This document shows positions 35,928 to 45,781 of a stretch of 64,000 nt of DNA, one piece after another. The DNA comes from Rhodopseudomonas palustris (GTDB lineage Bacteria; Pseudomonadota; Alphaproteobacteria; Rhizobiales; Xanthobacteraceae). Every line of letters begins with the position of its first letter. The first letter of the stretch is position 1. Made by a program: the position numbers and the translations under genes. The DNA lies in contig NZ_QYYD01000002.1 in assembly GCF_003591005.1 (NCBI RefSeq), forward strand, positions 1 to 64,000. The letters run 5' to 3'. Below the pieces are notes generated by a model. The model was not told the origin of the DNA. It made no database searches and saw nothing but the letters and a program-made list of their open reading frames with translations.

Positions 35928-37049
35928 ATGAGTCTAGCAGGCGCCAAGCCGCGGCGGAAACAATCCCCGGAGAACACAGAGAGCGACAGCGGCGGCGATC
36001 CGATTGCCGGCCGCCCGGCCGCGCTGCTCGCCTGGTACGACCGCCATCGCCGCACGCTGCCATGGCGCCCGCCCGCCGGCACCCCGGCCGATCCTTACGC
36101 AGTGTGGCTCTCGGAAATCATGCTGCAGCAAACCACCGTGCGCGCGGTCGGTCCGTATTTCGCCAAGTTCCTGGCGCGCTGGCCGAGCGTCGCCGATCTG
36201 GGCGCGGCTTCGCTCGACGACGTGCTGCGGATGTGGGCCGGGCTCGGCTACTACTCACGCGCCCGCAATCTGCACGCCTGCGCGGTGACGGTGGCGACGC
36301 AGCACGGCGGCCGCTTTCCCGATACCGAAGAGGGCCTGCGCGCGCTGCCCGGCGTCGGGCCTTATACGGCGGCGGCGATCGCCGCGATCGCGTTCGGCCG
36401 CCGCACCATGCCGGTCGACGGCAATATCGAGCGTGTGGTGTCGCGGCTCTACGCGGTCGAGGAGGAACTGCCGAAGGCCAAGCCGCGCATCAAGGCGCTG
36501 GCCGAGACGCTGCTCGGCCCCTCGCGCGCCGGCGACAGCGCGCAGGCGCTGATGGATCTCGGCGCCACCATCTGCACGCCGAAAAAGCCGGCCTGCGCGC
36601 TGTGCCCGTTCATGCAAGGCTGCACGGCGCGGCTGCGCGGCGATGCCGAGACGTTTCCGCGCAAGGCGCCGAAGAAAACCGGCGAGCTGCGCCGCGGCGC
36701 CGCCTTCGTGGTGATTCGCGGCGACAGCGTGCTCGTCCGCAGCCGTGCCGCCAAGGGTCTGCTCGGCGGCATGACCGAGGTGCCGAATTCCGAATGGCTC
36801 GCGGGGCACAGCGATGGCGAGGCGCGTGCGCAGGCGCCGCAGCTCGCGGGCATCACGCGCTGGCATCGCAAGGCGGGCGTCGTGACCCATGTGTTCACGC
36901 ATTTCCCGCTCGAACTCGTGGTCTACACTGCGCAGGCGCCGAGCGGCACGCGCGCGCCGGCCGGCATGCGCTGGGTCAGGATCGCCACGCTCGCGGATGA
37001 AGCGCTGCCGAATTTGATGCGCAAGGTGCTGGCGCATGCGCTTGACTGA
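35928..37049 (+). CDS. mutY: A/G-specific adenine DNA glycosylase
   Basis: Removes adenine mispaired with 8-oxoguanine. The product has 373 residues. It has SEIMLQQTTV (catalytic Glu), the helix-hairpin-helix LPGVGPYTAAAI, and a catalytic Asp in MDLGATICTP. The [4Fe-4S] cluster cysteines are C-x6-C-x2-C-x5-C (CTPKKPACALCPFMQGC). A C-terminal MutT-like domain (about 245-370) reads the 8-oxoG strand. ATG 35928 fits the conserved N-terminus with a short basic extension. It is divergent from dciA and ends next to a diguanylate cyclase gene. Confidence 0.95.
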   Translation: MSLAGAKPRRKQSPENTESDSGGDPIAGRPAALLAWYDRHRRTLPWRPPAGTPADPYAVWLSEIMLQQTTVRAVGPYFAKFLARWPSVADLGAASLDDVLRMWAGLGYYSRARNLHACAVTVATQHGGRFPDTEEGLRALPGVGPYTAAAIAAIAFGRRTMPVDGNIERVVSRLYAVEEELPKAKPRIKALAETLLGPSRAGDSAQALMDLGATICTPKKPACALCPFMQGCTARLRGDAETFPRKAPKKTGELRRGAAFVVIRGDSVLVRSRAAKGLLGGMTEVPNSEWLAGHSDGEARAQAPQLAGITRWHRKAGVVTHVFTHFPLELVVYTAQAPSGTRAPAGMRWVRIATLADEALPNLMRKVLAHALD

Positions 37050-37054
37050 GTTAG

Positions 37055-38800
37055 TTAGGCGGCCTTGGCGGAGTCGCCGGCGCGCGGCATGAAGACGGCG
37101 CGGTTGCGGCCGGAATTCTTCGCCAGATAAAGCCCCTGGTCGGCGCGTTCGATCAGATCCTGCACGTCGCGATCGGCTTCGTCGAATAGCGCGACGCCGA
37201 TCGATGCGGTGACGTCGACGCGCTCGCCGCCTGCGCGGATGGCCTCGTCGGCAATCGCGCTGCGGATGCGATCGGCGAGGACGCCGGCGGTGTCGGCATC
37301 GATCTCGCGCAGCAGCACGACGAATTCCTCTCCGCCGAACCGCGCCGCCTTGTCGGAGTTGCGCACGCAGCCGGCGATGATGTCGGCGACCCGCTTGATC
37401 ACCGCGTCGCCGGCGGGGTGGCCGTGACGATCATTGATCAGTTTGAAGTGGTCGACGTCGATCATCAGCGCCGCAAGCCCGCGCTTGTAGTGGCGGCAGA
37501 CCTTTATGGCTTCTTCGGCGGCCGCCAGGAAGGCGCGGCGGTTGAGCAGCCCGGTCAGGGCGTCGGTGTCGGCGAGACGTCGCAGGCGGTTGACGTCGTC
37601 TTCGAACTGCCGGGCATTTTCAGTGGCGCGCGCCTCGGCTTCCTTGATGCGCTCCTCGGCAAAGCCGATCCGCCGCAGCAGCGACCGCAGCGCACGCGAC
37701 AACTGCACGACCTCGGCTGATCCGCCCTTTCGCTGCAGCATGGTCGGGCCGAAGGTGCGGCCGATCCGGTCCGCTTCCCGGGTGATGGAGTGGATCGGAC
37801 GGGCGATGCGGTGAGCCACCAGCGCGATCATGACGATGCCGATCAGCCCGGCCAGCGCGCCGATGGCGAGAACGATGCGGGCCGATTGCGCCGCGGCCGC
37901 CAGCGCCAGCTGCGACGGCTGGCTCGCCGCGACGATCCAGTTCAGCCCGTTGCCGTCGCCGAACGCGAGGCTGGACTGAAACGCCGTCAGCATGCCGTCC
38001 GCAGCGGCGACTTCGGCAATCGCGCCGCCTGCACCGCGGTGGAGCCGGTTCAGGGCCGCGCCGCCGGCGTTGGATGCAGGCGCCGCCGGCCCGAGCAGCA
38101 CGTCGCCGGACGCCGAGAAGATCGTGATCGTGGTGCGATGGGCGCCTTCGTTCGCCTCGACGCTGGCGATCAGGCGCCGCGCCCAGTCCCAGTCGAGGTG
38201 GCCGCCGAGAACGCCGAGCAGCGCGCCGTCCGGCCCATGCACCGGAACGGCGACGTCGACGAACCGGTGCGGCTCGCCATCGGGCCTTGCCGCCAGCAGC
38301 GAAGCCAGCAGCGCCGCTTCGTGAACGTCGCCCACCATCGGGCCGTTCAGGCCCTCCTTGAACCAGGGCCGTGCCGCCACGGATTTGCCTTCCAGCAGCC
38401 GCCCGGTCGCCGCCACCACCGTGCCGTCAACCCGCGCAAATCCGATCCAGGCGAAATCCGAAAACGATTGCTGCAGCTGCTCCAGGGATTTGCGCAACGC
38501 GTCGGGGTCGTTCTGCCAGAGCTTCTGCATCGGCTCCAGCCGGGAGAACAGCAACACTTCGCGCTGACGCGTCACCAGATAACGCTGCAGCCGCTCGGCC
38601 GTAACCGCGGCCACGCTCGACAGCTTGCTGGTCAGCAGCGTCGCCGTGTTGGCGTAGCTCAGCCACGCCGCGCTGGCGGCCAGCAATCCGACCACGACAA
38701 GAATCGTCATGGCGCCCGCGGCCGCGATCTGAGTGCGCACGGTCAGGCTGTCCTTGATGGCGAGGACACGCTGGTGGAGGTCAGACAGCCGCGGCGACAT
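37055..38800 (-). CDS. Membrane diguanylate cyclase with periplasmic sensor domain
   Basis: A 581-residue sensor enzyme that makes cyclic di-GMP. One membrane helix at about 28-50 is followed by a periplasmic dCache-like domain (about 51-300), a second helix at about 308-330, a HAMP-like linker (RIARPIHSITREADRI), a short coiled coil, and a GGDEF domain. The active site is GGEEF (489-493). An RNSD motif at 480-483, five residues before it, matches the inhibitory I-site RxxD. It probably responds to a small periplasmic ligand. The ligand and output are unknown. It is monocistronic. Confidence 0.9.
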   Translation of the reverse strand: MSPRLSDLHQRVLAIKDSLTVRTQIAAAGAMTILVVVGLLAASAAWLSYANTATLLTSKLSSVAAVTAERLQRYLVTRQREVLLFSRLEPMQKLWQNDPDALRKSLEQLQQSFSDFAWIGFARVDGTVVAATGRLLEGKSVAARPWFKEGLNGPMVGDVHEAALLASLLAARPDGEPHRFVDVAVPVHGPDGALLGVLGGHLDWDWARRLIASVEANEGAHRTTITIFSASGDVLLGPAAPASNAGGAALNRLHRGAGGAIAEVAAADGMLTAFQSSLAFGDGNGLNWIVAASQPSQLALAAAAQSARIVLAIGALAGLIGIVMIALVAHRIARPIHSITREADRIGRTFGPTMLQRKGGSAEVVQLSRALRSLLRRIGFAEERIKEAEARATENARQFEDDVNRLRRLADTDALTGLLNRRAFLAAAEEAIKVCRHYKRGLAALMIDVDHFKLINDRHGHPAGDAVIKRVADIIAGCVRNSDKAARFGGEEFVVLLREIDADTAGVLADRIRSAIADEAIRAGGERVDVTASIGVALFDEADRDVQDLIERADQGLYLAKNSGRNRAVFMPRAGDSAKAA

Positions 38801-38974
38801 CGGAGAACCCTATCAGTTTACCTATGTGTCGCGGGAAGACCGCTTCGCAACGGTTAAGAACTGGGCAGCCGAGGCGATCGTGCTGAATCGAAGGTGAACC
38901 GGTCGCGTACAATCTGTCGCGAGTTCGGTCTCGGCGAGGCACGATGTGCGGAGGATCCAGGCGCGCACGCCGCG

Positions 38975-39056
38975 CGTCATTGCGAGCGAAGCGAAGCAAT
39001 CCAGCGCCGTGCACCGGGCTGGATTGCTTCGTCGCCTTCGGCTCCTCGCAATGACG
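38975..39056. repeat. Palindromic repeat, CATTGCGAG family
   Basis: Inverted repeat with CATTGCGAGCGAAGCGAAGC and its complement in the other arm, loop of about 10 bp. It lies between the convergent-facing ends of ccrM and the diguanylate cyclase upstream region. Confidence 0.85.
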
Positions 39057-39082
39057 GGGAGAGTGTCTTGAGTGTCTGAACC

Positions 39083-40312
<1,230 letters not shown>

Positions 40313-40618
40313 TTGAAATCGAAATGTCGCCCGGAACGACTACGGGCCTCGAATGTTTCTTCAGGGTTTGTTGTTGCTGCTGGCGAGGGTCGATTTTGCA
40401 CATCAAGGAGGAGGCGCGGTCGCATTCAGCGGCCGGCATATCTCAGTTTGTGCAGATGCCAGCGTCGACCGCTTCCGCATCCACCGATCTGCGCACTAGG
40501 CAATATTTGCCGGGCAGGTTAATTCTGATTGTCGCGGATCTGTTGAGGCGCGTCGCTGATTGCGGCGGGCAAAGTGATCGCGCGTTGGCCGCAGTGATTT
40601 GGACCCGAGGACACACCG

Positions 40619-41539
40619 ATGCGTGACGACGATTTCCGTCAGAGCGACAATATCGACGACCGGCGCTCGAGTGGCGGCGGAGGCGGCGGCGGCTTCGGCT
40701 TTCCGATGGGCGGCGGCGGTCTCGGCATCGGCACGATTGTGGTGCTGGGTCTGGTCGGCTGGGCGTTCGGTATCGACCCGCGGCTGTTGATCGGCGGCGC
40801 CGAGATCCTCACCGGCGGCGGCGCGCCGAGCTATCAGACCGAACGCTCGTCGCCCGGCAAGCAGGGGGCGCCAACTGACGACATGGGCAAGATGATCTCG
40901 GGAGTGCTGGGCGAGATCGACGATCGCTGGAGCGAGATCTTCAAGGCCAACGGCCAGACCTACGTGGGACCGAAGATCGTGCTGTTCCGCGACTCCACCA
41001 ATGGCGGGCGCTGCGGCATGGCGCAGTCGGCGATGGGGCCGTTCTATTGTCCGCCGGACAAGCAGATCTTCATCGACACCAACTTCTTCAAGCAGGTCGA
41101 GACCCGCTTCAAGGGCTGCTCGGGCAGCGCCTGCCGCTTCACCGCCGCCTATATCATCGCGCATGAGGCCGGCCATCACGTGCAGAATCTCCTAGGCATC
41201 TTGCCGCGCGTAACGCGCCTGCAGGAGCAGGCCGGCTCGCGCGCCGAATCTAACGCGCTGCAGGTCCGCGTCGAACTACAGGCCGACTGTCTGTCCGGCG
41301 TCTGGGTTAACAAGGAAGAGAAGAAGCGGCCGAACTTCCTCGAGCCCGGCGATATCGACGCCGCGCTCACCACCGCGAGCGCGATCGGCGATGACACGCT
41401 GCAGCGCAAGGCCGGCCGCGACGTCGTCCCTGACTCCTTCACCCACGGCTCCGCCGAACAACGCAAACGCTGGTTCATGACGGGCTATCAGCAGGGCACG
41501 GTGCAGTCGTGTAATACGTTTGCGGCGGAGAGGCTATAA
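40619..41539 (+). CDS. Neutral zinc metallopeptidase (YpfJ/KPN_02809 family)
   Basis: A 306-residue membrane-anchored zinc protease. A glycine-rich N-terminal segment (about 18-36) is followed by a membrane helix (about 37-56), then the peptidase domain with HEAGHH at 181-186 (zinc ligands and catalytic Glu). Further family marks are CGMAQSAMGPFYCPPDKQIF and ELQADCLSGVW. Four cysteines (131, 143, 166, 171) are conserved in the family. Substrate unknown. ATG 40619. It is divergent from ccrM and probably unrelated to it. Confidence 0.88.
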   Translation: MRDDDFRQSDNIDDRRSSGGGGGGGFGFPMGGGGLGIGTIVVLGLVGWAFGIDPRLLIGGAEILTGGGAPSYQTERSSPGKQGAPTDDMGKMISGVLGEIDDRWSEIFKANGQTYVGPKIVLFRDSTNGGRCGMAQSAMGPFYCPPDKQIFIDTNFFKQVETRFKGCSGSACRFTAAYIIAHEAGHHVQNLLGILPRVTRLQEQAGSRAESNALQVRVELQADCLSGVWVNKEEKKRPNFLEPGDIDAALTTASAIGDDTLQRKAGRDVVPDSFTHGSAEQRKRWFMTGYQQGTVQSCNTFAAERL

Positions 41540-41546
41540 CGGACGT

Positions 41547-41627
41547 TCGTCATTGCGAGCGAAGCGAAGCAATCCAGCGCCGTGCACTGAGCTGGATTGC
41601 TTCGTCGCTTCGCTCTTCGCAATGACG
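41547..41627. repeat. Palindromic repeat, CATTGCGAG family
   Basis: Inverted repeat (CATTGCGAGCGAAGCGAAGC … GCGAAG/AATGACG) in the short gap between the metallopeptidase and moaB. Confidence 0.85.
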
Positions 41628-41641
41628 CTGGAGCTAGGTTC

Positions 41642-42190
41642 ATGGCCTCTTCCGAGCAACCCAAGACTTTCATCCCCCTCAACATCGCCGTCCTCACCGT
41701 CTCTGACACCCGCTCGCTCGACGACGACAAATCCGGCGCGACGCTGGCTGATCGGCTCACCACCGCGGGGCATCGTCTGGCAGCGCGGGAGATCGTGACC
41801 GACGATGTCGAGGCGATCCGGGCGATCGTCCGGCGCTGGATCGCGGACGTGTCGATCGACGCGATCATCACGACGGGCGGCACAGGCTTCACCGGCCGCG
41901 ACGTGACGCCGGAAGCGATCGAGCCGCTGTTCGAAAAACGGATGGATGGGTTTTCGATCGCCTTCCACATGATGAGCTACGCCAAGATCGGCACCTCGAC
42001 GATCCAGTCGCGCGCCACTGCGGGCGTTGCGGGCGCGACCTACATCTTCTGCCTGCCGGGTTCGCCCGGCGCGTGCCGCGATGGCTGGGACGGCCTTCTC
42101 GCCGCGCAACTCGATTATCGCACGCGGCCGTGCAACTTCGTCGAGATCATGCCGCGGCTCGACGAGCATCTGCGCCGCACCAAGAGCTGA
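41642..42190 (+). CDS. moaB: Molybdopterin adenylyltransferase-like protein MoaB
   Basis: A 182-residue MoaB/Mog-fold protein. It has the LTVSDTRSLDDDKSG N-terminus and ITTGGTGFTGRD (the molybdopterin-binding loop), followed by SRATAGVAGATYIFCLPGSPGACRDGW. MoaB adenylylates molybdopterin before metal insertion in many bacteria (in E. coli Mog does this). ATG 41642 is the first Met after the palindrome. No other moa gene is near, and the separate modD is 25 kb away. Confidence 0.9.
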   Translation: MASSEQPKTFIPLNIAVLTVSDTRSLDDDKSGATLADRLTTAGHRLAAREIVTDDVEAIRAIVRRWIADVSIDAIITTGGTGFTGRDVTPEAIEPLFEKRMDGFSIAFHMMSYAKIGTSTIQSRATAGVAGATYIFCLPGSPGACRDGWDGLLAAQLDYRTRPCNFVEIMPRLDEHLRRTKS

Positions 42191-42298
42191 CGCAGAGCTG
42201 CACGCGATCGGGCTGCCTTGACAGCCACGCGGTGTCGCGAAACCATCGTGTCCAATGACACGCGCCGAAATATCCGCGCGGTGAAATTGGAGGATGCG

Positions 42299-43117
42299 GT
42301 GGGAGAGATCGTTTCGATCGAGGCGCTGGCTACGCAGATCAAGGACGGCATGACGGTAGCGCTCGGCGCCGACAATGCCGGGCCGGCAATGGCCGCAACC
42401 GCTGCTCTCATCGCCGCAGGCCCGAAGAACCTCCACCTCGTTTGTGTTCCGATCAGCGGCATCCAGGCCGACATGCTGATCGGCGCCGGCTGCGTCGGCA
42501 CGCTTGAGACCAGCGCGGTGACGCTGGGTGAAGCCGGCGGCGCGCCGCGCTTCGCCGACGGCATCCGCAGCGGCGCGTTCAAGATGATGGACGCGACCTG
42601 TCCGGCGATTCTCGCCGGCCTCGTCGCCGGCCAGAAGGGCGTGCCGTTCATGCCGATCCGCGGCATCATCGGCAGCGATGTGCTGAAGATGCGGCCGGAC
42701 TGGAAGGTGATCGACAATCCGTTCGCGGACGGCGATCCGATCGTCGTGGTGCCGGCGATCCGGCCGGACGTCGCGCTGTTTCATGCCCGCGAGGCTGATC
42801 GCCTCGGCAATGTGCGGATCGGCCGGCAGGCCGAACTCGCCGCGATGGCCTACGCGGCGAAGACCACGCTGGTCACGGTCGAGCGCATCGTCGAGACCTC
42901 GCTTCTGGCCGACGAGCGCTCTGCGGCGGGCGTGCTGCCGGCGCTGTATGTCGGCGCCATCGCGGAAGCCAGGCAGGGCGCCTGGCCGATCGGGCTCGCG
43001 GGCGAATACGCCACGGACACCGCCGAAGTCGCACGCTACGCCAAGATGGCGCGCTCGGCCGATGGCTTCGCGGCCTATATGAAAGGCTTCGCCCAGCGCT
43101 TCGAGGCGGTGGCATGA
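42299..43117 (+). CDS. CoA-transferase alpha subunit (family I, GctA/IpdA-like)
   Basis: A 272-residue alpha subunit of a two-chain CoA-transferase or related CoA-ester hydrolase. The start is GTG 42299: a GGAGG site (42288-42292) lies 6 nt before it, and the protein then begins MGEIVSIEALATQIKDGMTV, matching the usual start of the family. The frame is open further upstream (ATG 42218) but without a site. Core segments GGAPRFADGIRSGAFKMMDA and PVPFMPIRGIIGSD-like (GVPFMPIRGIIGSDVLK) are visible. It overlaps the beta gene by 4 bp (ATGA). Substrate unknown, possibly an aromatic or dicarboxylic acyl-CoA. Confidence 0.85.
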   Translation: MGEIVSIEALATQIKDGMTVALGADNAGPAMAATAALIAAGPKNLHLVCVPISGIQADMLIGAGCVGTLETSAVTLGEAGGAPRFADGIRSGAFKMMDATCPAILAGLVAGQKGVPFMPIRGIIGSDVLKMRPDWKVIDNPFADGDPIVVVPAIRPDVALFHAREADRLGNVRIGRQAELAAMAYAAKTTLVTVERIVETSLLADERSAAGVLPALYVGAIAEARQGAWPIGLAGEYATDTAEVARYAKMARSADGFAAYMKGFAQRFEAVA

Positions 43118-43866
43118 GCACAGCGCCCGCGACCACGCGCGAAATCCTGATCGCCACCATCGCCGATCTGCTCGACGGCGTCCGCACCGTCGCGGTCGGC
43201 GCGTCCTCGCCTATCCCGGCCGCGGGCGCGATGCTGCTGCGCGCCCGCAAAGAGCAGCGCGGCCGCGAGCGCGTGCGCGTCATCGTGCTCGGCTCGCGCG
43301 AGCACAATTTCTTCACCAACGGCTCGTTCGAACTGTTCGATGCCACCGCGCAGGGCCGCGTCGATGCGTTCTTTCTCGGCGGCGGTCAGATCGATGGCGA
43401 GGCCAACATCAATCTGATCGGCACCGGCGACTATCCGGCCAGCACGGTGCGCTGGCCCGGCTCGTTCGGCTCGGCCTATATGTACTATCTGATCCCGCGC
43501 GTGATCCTGTTCCGCGAGGAGCATTCGCCGCGCGTGCTGGTCGACAAGGTCGACTTCGTCAGCGCGCCGGGATCGAGCGAGGGCATCCATCGCACCGGCG
43601 GCCCGCACGCGCTGCTGACGTCGCTGGCGCTGTTCGAGTTCGACAAGGACAAAAAGCGCTTCCGGTTGCGCAGCGTGCATCGCGGTCACACCGCCGAGGA
43701 TGTCCGCGCCGCGACCGGCTTCGACTACGATGCGCCGGTGAATGTGCCGGCCACACCCGAGCCGGACGCCGAGACGTTGGCGCTGCTGCGCGGCCGCGTC
43801 ACCTCCGAACTCGCCGAGTGCTATCCGCAGTTCGTCGAGACGATGATCGCCGACCGCGCGGCTTGA
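43114..43866 (+). CDS. CoA-transferase beta subunit (family I, GctB/IpdB-like)
   Basis: A 250-residue beta subunit paired with the 42299-43117 product. It has the ASSPIPAAGAMLLRARKEQR N-terminal region and FFLGGGQIDGEANINLIGTGD. Its start overlaps the alpha gene stop (ATGA), so the two subunits are coupled. The IpdAB proteins of steroid-ring degradation and glutaconate CoA-transferase belong to this same family. The sequence alone does not tell which reaction is run here. Nearby genes do not define a pathway. Confidence 0.85.
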   Translation: MSTAPATTREILIATIADLLDGVRTVAVGASSPIPAAGAMLLRARKEQRGRERVRVIVLGSREHNFFTNGSFELFDATAQGRVDAFFLGGGQIDGEANINLIGTGDYPASTVRWPGSFGSAYMYYLIPRVILFREEHSPRVLVDKVDFVSAPGSSEGIHRTGGPHALLTSLALFEFDKDKKRFRLRSVHRGHTAEDVRAATGFDYDAPVNVPATPEPDAETLALLRGRVTSELAECYPQFVETMIADRAA

Positions 43867-44019
43867 AGGCGATCAACCATCTGGCTGCACCAAATAGGCG
43901 GATCAGCACGGCGCGCACCGCAGCACGAATAGCGGCGTGCTGCAGCGCGCGGCCACGCCGGGCGTGGAACGCGATCAGTTCGGGGGTAACGCGCCGCGGC
44001 TGGTCGCGACGCGGCGCCA

Positions 44020-44943
44020 TTACAATCGCAGCTCCCAGGTCTCGCCGATCAGGTCCTGGCCCCAGCTCCGATGCGGTTCAGTGGCGACCAGCGTGAAGCC
44101 GGCGTTCTGGTAGATCCGGCGCGCGGCGATCAAGATGCTGTGGGTCCACAGCGTGACCTTGCGGTAGCCGCATTGCCGGGCGAAGCCGACCGCTTCCTGC
44201 ACCAGCCGTTCGCCGAGCCGTTGGCCGCGCGCCTGCGGCGTCACCAGCAGCAATCGCAGCTTGGCGACTTCGTCGCTGTCGCGAACCAGAAACACTGAGC
44301 CGGCCTGCGCGCCGTCGACATCGGCGATCCAGCAGCGCTCGCGACCCGGATCGTAGGTCGCCAGGAAGGTGCCGGCGATTTCGGCGATCAGTGCCTCGAA
44401 CGACGCGTCGAAGCCGTATTCGGCGGCGTAAGCGGCGCCGTGGCTCTGCACGACCCAGCCGATGTCGCCCGGGCGCGGGCTGCGCAGCACCGGCGGCGCA
44501 TGCGAGCCGCCGTCGAGCAGCCGCTCGATCACGGCCATCGCCTGCGTCAGCCGCGGTCGCTCCGACTCCGGCACACGCTCGAGCATTTCGCCGACATCCC
44601 GCACCGAGCGCCGTTCGAGATCCGCATAGGCGGCGCGCCCTTTGGCGGTCAGTGCCAACAGATACTGCCGCCGACCGGCAGGTGAAGGCGTGCGTTTGAT
44701 CAGGCCGCCGTCGACAAAGCTTTGGACGATCCGGCTGAGATAGCCTGCGTCGAGCCCGAGGGCGGCGCCCATGTCTTTCGCGAGCGGCATCTCGCGATGC
44801 GCCAGCTCGTACAGCACGCGCGCTTCGGTCAGCGAATAGGGGCTGTCCATCAGGTGCTGGCCGAGCACGCCAAGCTGACGGGTGTAGAACCGGTTGAACT
44901 CTCGGACGGCGGCAATCTGACCGGCAGCAATGGATGACGACAT
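44020..44943 (-). CDS. MarR-family regulator fused to a GNAT acetyltransferase
   Basis: A 307-residue two-domain protein. The MarR winged-helix domain occupies about 1-145 (LTEARVLYELAHREMPLAKD with recognition helix, then wing SPAGRRQYLLALTAKG). A GNAT domain follows at about 155-307 (VTPQARGQRLGERLVQEAVG with the acetyl-CoA-binding RxxGxG-type loop). Such fusions are known, and their acetyltransferase targets are usually undefined. ATG 44943 is chosen because the upstream region is an operator. Two TTGCCA dyads lie upstream (44958-44991), consistent with autoregulation. Confidence 0.88.
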   Translation of the reverse strand: MSSSIAAGQIAAVREFNRFYTRQLGVLGQHLMDSPYSLTEARVLYELAHREMPLAKDMGAALGLDAGYLSRIVQSFVDGGLIKRTPSPAGRRQYLLALTAKGRAAYADLERRSVRDVGEMLERVPESERPRLTQAMAVIERLLDGGSHAPPVLRSPRPGDIGWVVQSHGAAYAAEYGFDASFEALIAEIAGTFLATYDPGRERCWIADVDGAQAGSVFLVRDSDEVAKLRLLLVTPQARGQRLGERLVQEAVGFARQCGYRKVTLWTHSILIAARRIYQNAGFTLVATEPHRSWGQDLIGETWELRL

Positions 44944-44957
44944 GACAACCTCGATTG

Positions 44958-44991
44958 TTGCCAATGTCATATAAATGGTTGCCAGTGGCAA
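44958..44991. promoter_or_regulatory. Two TTGCCA operators 21 bp apart ahead of the MarR-GNAT gene
   Basis: TTGCCAGTGGCAA (44979-44991) is a perfect 13-bp palindrome. A related copy, TTGCCAATGTCAT (44958-44970), begins exactly 21 bp away, so both lie on the same face of the helix (two turns). They lie 15-48 bp before the MarR-GNAT start codon, overlapping its expected promoter. Confidence 0.65.
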
Positions 44992-45036
44992 GTAATATTT
45001 TGAATGAGCGCCGAGACGACATCGCTCAGCGACTTC

Positions 45037-45600
45037 TTAGACCAACACGATACGGCTGCGCAGCATTGTACGCGACGAGCGCCCGAGCTGGCGCAGCAGG
45101 CGCCCTTCCGAACGATGAGGATCATGGCCGCCGAGCCTGTCGTAGTGGTCGCGCGCAATCAGCAGGCCCTGATCGGCGCGCGGCCCGGAGAGCTGCCGGC
45201 GCAGCGTCCGCAACGTCTCGGTCCAGCTCGGCTCAGCATAGGGCGAGCGCGCGTAGCGAAAAATGCCGGCGCGCGGATGGCCGCTGAGCGAGACGCCCTG
45301 GATGAACTGGGTGGTCTCTTCGATCCACCCGGAATCCAACACCGCACCGGCATGGAGGAACATCAGCCAGGGCGACGTCGACCGCTTGGCGCCTTCTGCC
45401 AGGGCGGCGGCGCGGCTGCCTTCAACGGCGAGAAAGCCGCAGCCGGCGATGTCGGCGACGCGCTCGATCACCCCGTCGTTCTTGCGGTCGACCAGCAGCA
45501 CCTCGCGGATCACGCCCGCCGCAGCGCCGGGCACCAGCGCCGCCAGTGTCGCGACCGCGGTCCGCTCGACGCCTTCGGTGGGGATGATGACGCTCAACAT
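45037..45600 (-). CDS. Small family-2 glycosyltransferase-like protein
   Basis: A 187-residue protein with the N-terminal half of a GT2 fold: MLSVIIPTEG start, EVLLVDRKNDG (the DXD-like position reads DR), then LHAGAVLDSGWIEE, a GT2 acceptor region. At this length it is near the minimum for the fold. Residues 125-187 are basic and irregular. The DXD metal site is not clean, so activity is uncertain. It is transcribed leftwards, divergent from the radical SAM gene that has the SOS box. Confidence 0.75.
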   Translation of the reverse strand: MLSVIIPTEGVERTAVATLAALVPGAAAGVIREVLLVDRKNDGVIERVADIAGCGFLAVEGSRAAALAEGAKRSTSPWLMFLHAGAVLDSGWIEETTQFIQGVSLSGHPRAGIFRYARSPYAEPSWTETLRTLRRQLSGPRADQGLLIARDHYDRLGGHDPHRSEGRLLRQLGRSSRTMLRSRIVLV

Positions 45601-45743
45601 GTCGGCTGAATGACCTGATTGCGACGGTGTGGCGCACGCTTAACACCTCGGCGCGTCGAAATCAGCCCGGATCTGGCGCGATCCGGCCGAGTTGTTGCGG
45701 GAAGGGCGCGTCAGGCGCGGCCATCGTGGGACGATCCAAATAT

Positions 45744-45758
45744 GTTCTTGATTTGTTC
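45744..45758 (+). promoter_or_regulatory. Alphaproteobacterial SOS (LexA) box GTTC-N7-GTTC
   Basis: GTTC at 45744-45747 and GTTC at 45755-45758, seven bases apart, exactly the direct-repeat LexA site of Alphaproteobacteria. It lies 23 bp before the ATG of the SplB-like radical SAM gene, overlapping its expected promoter. LexA control is inferred. Confidence 0.7.
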
Positions 45759-45781
45759 TGACGTGTAGTTATCTTCGTCGC

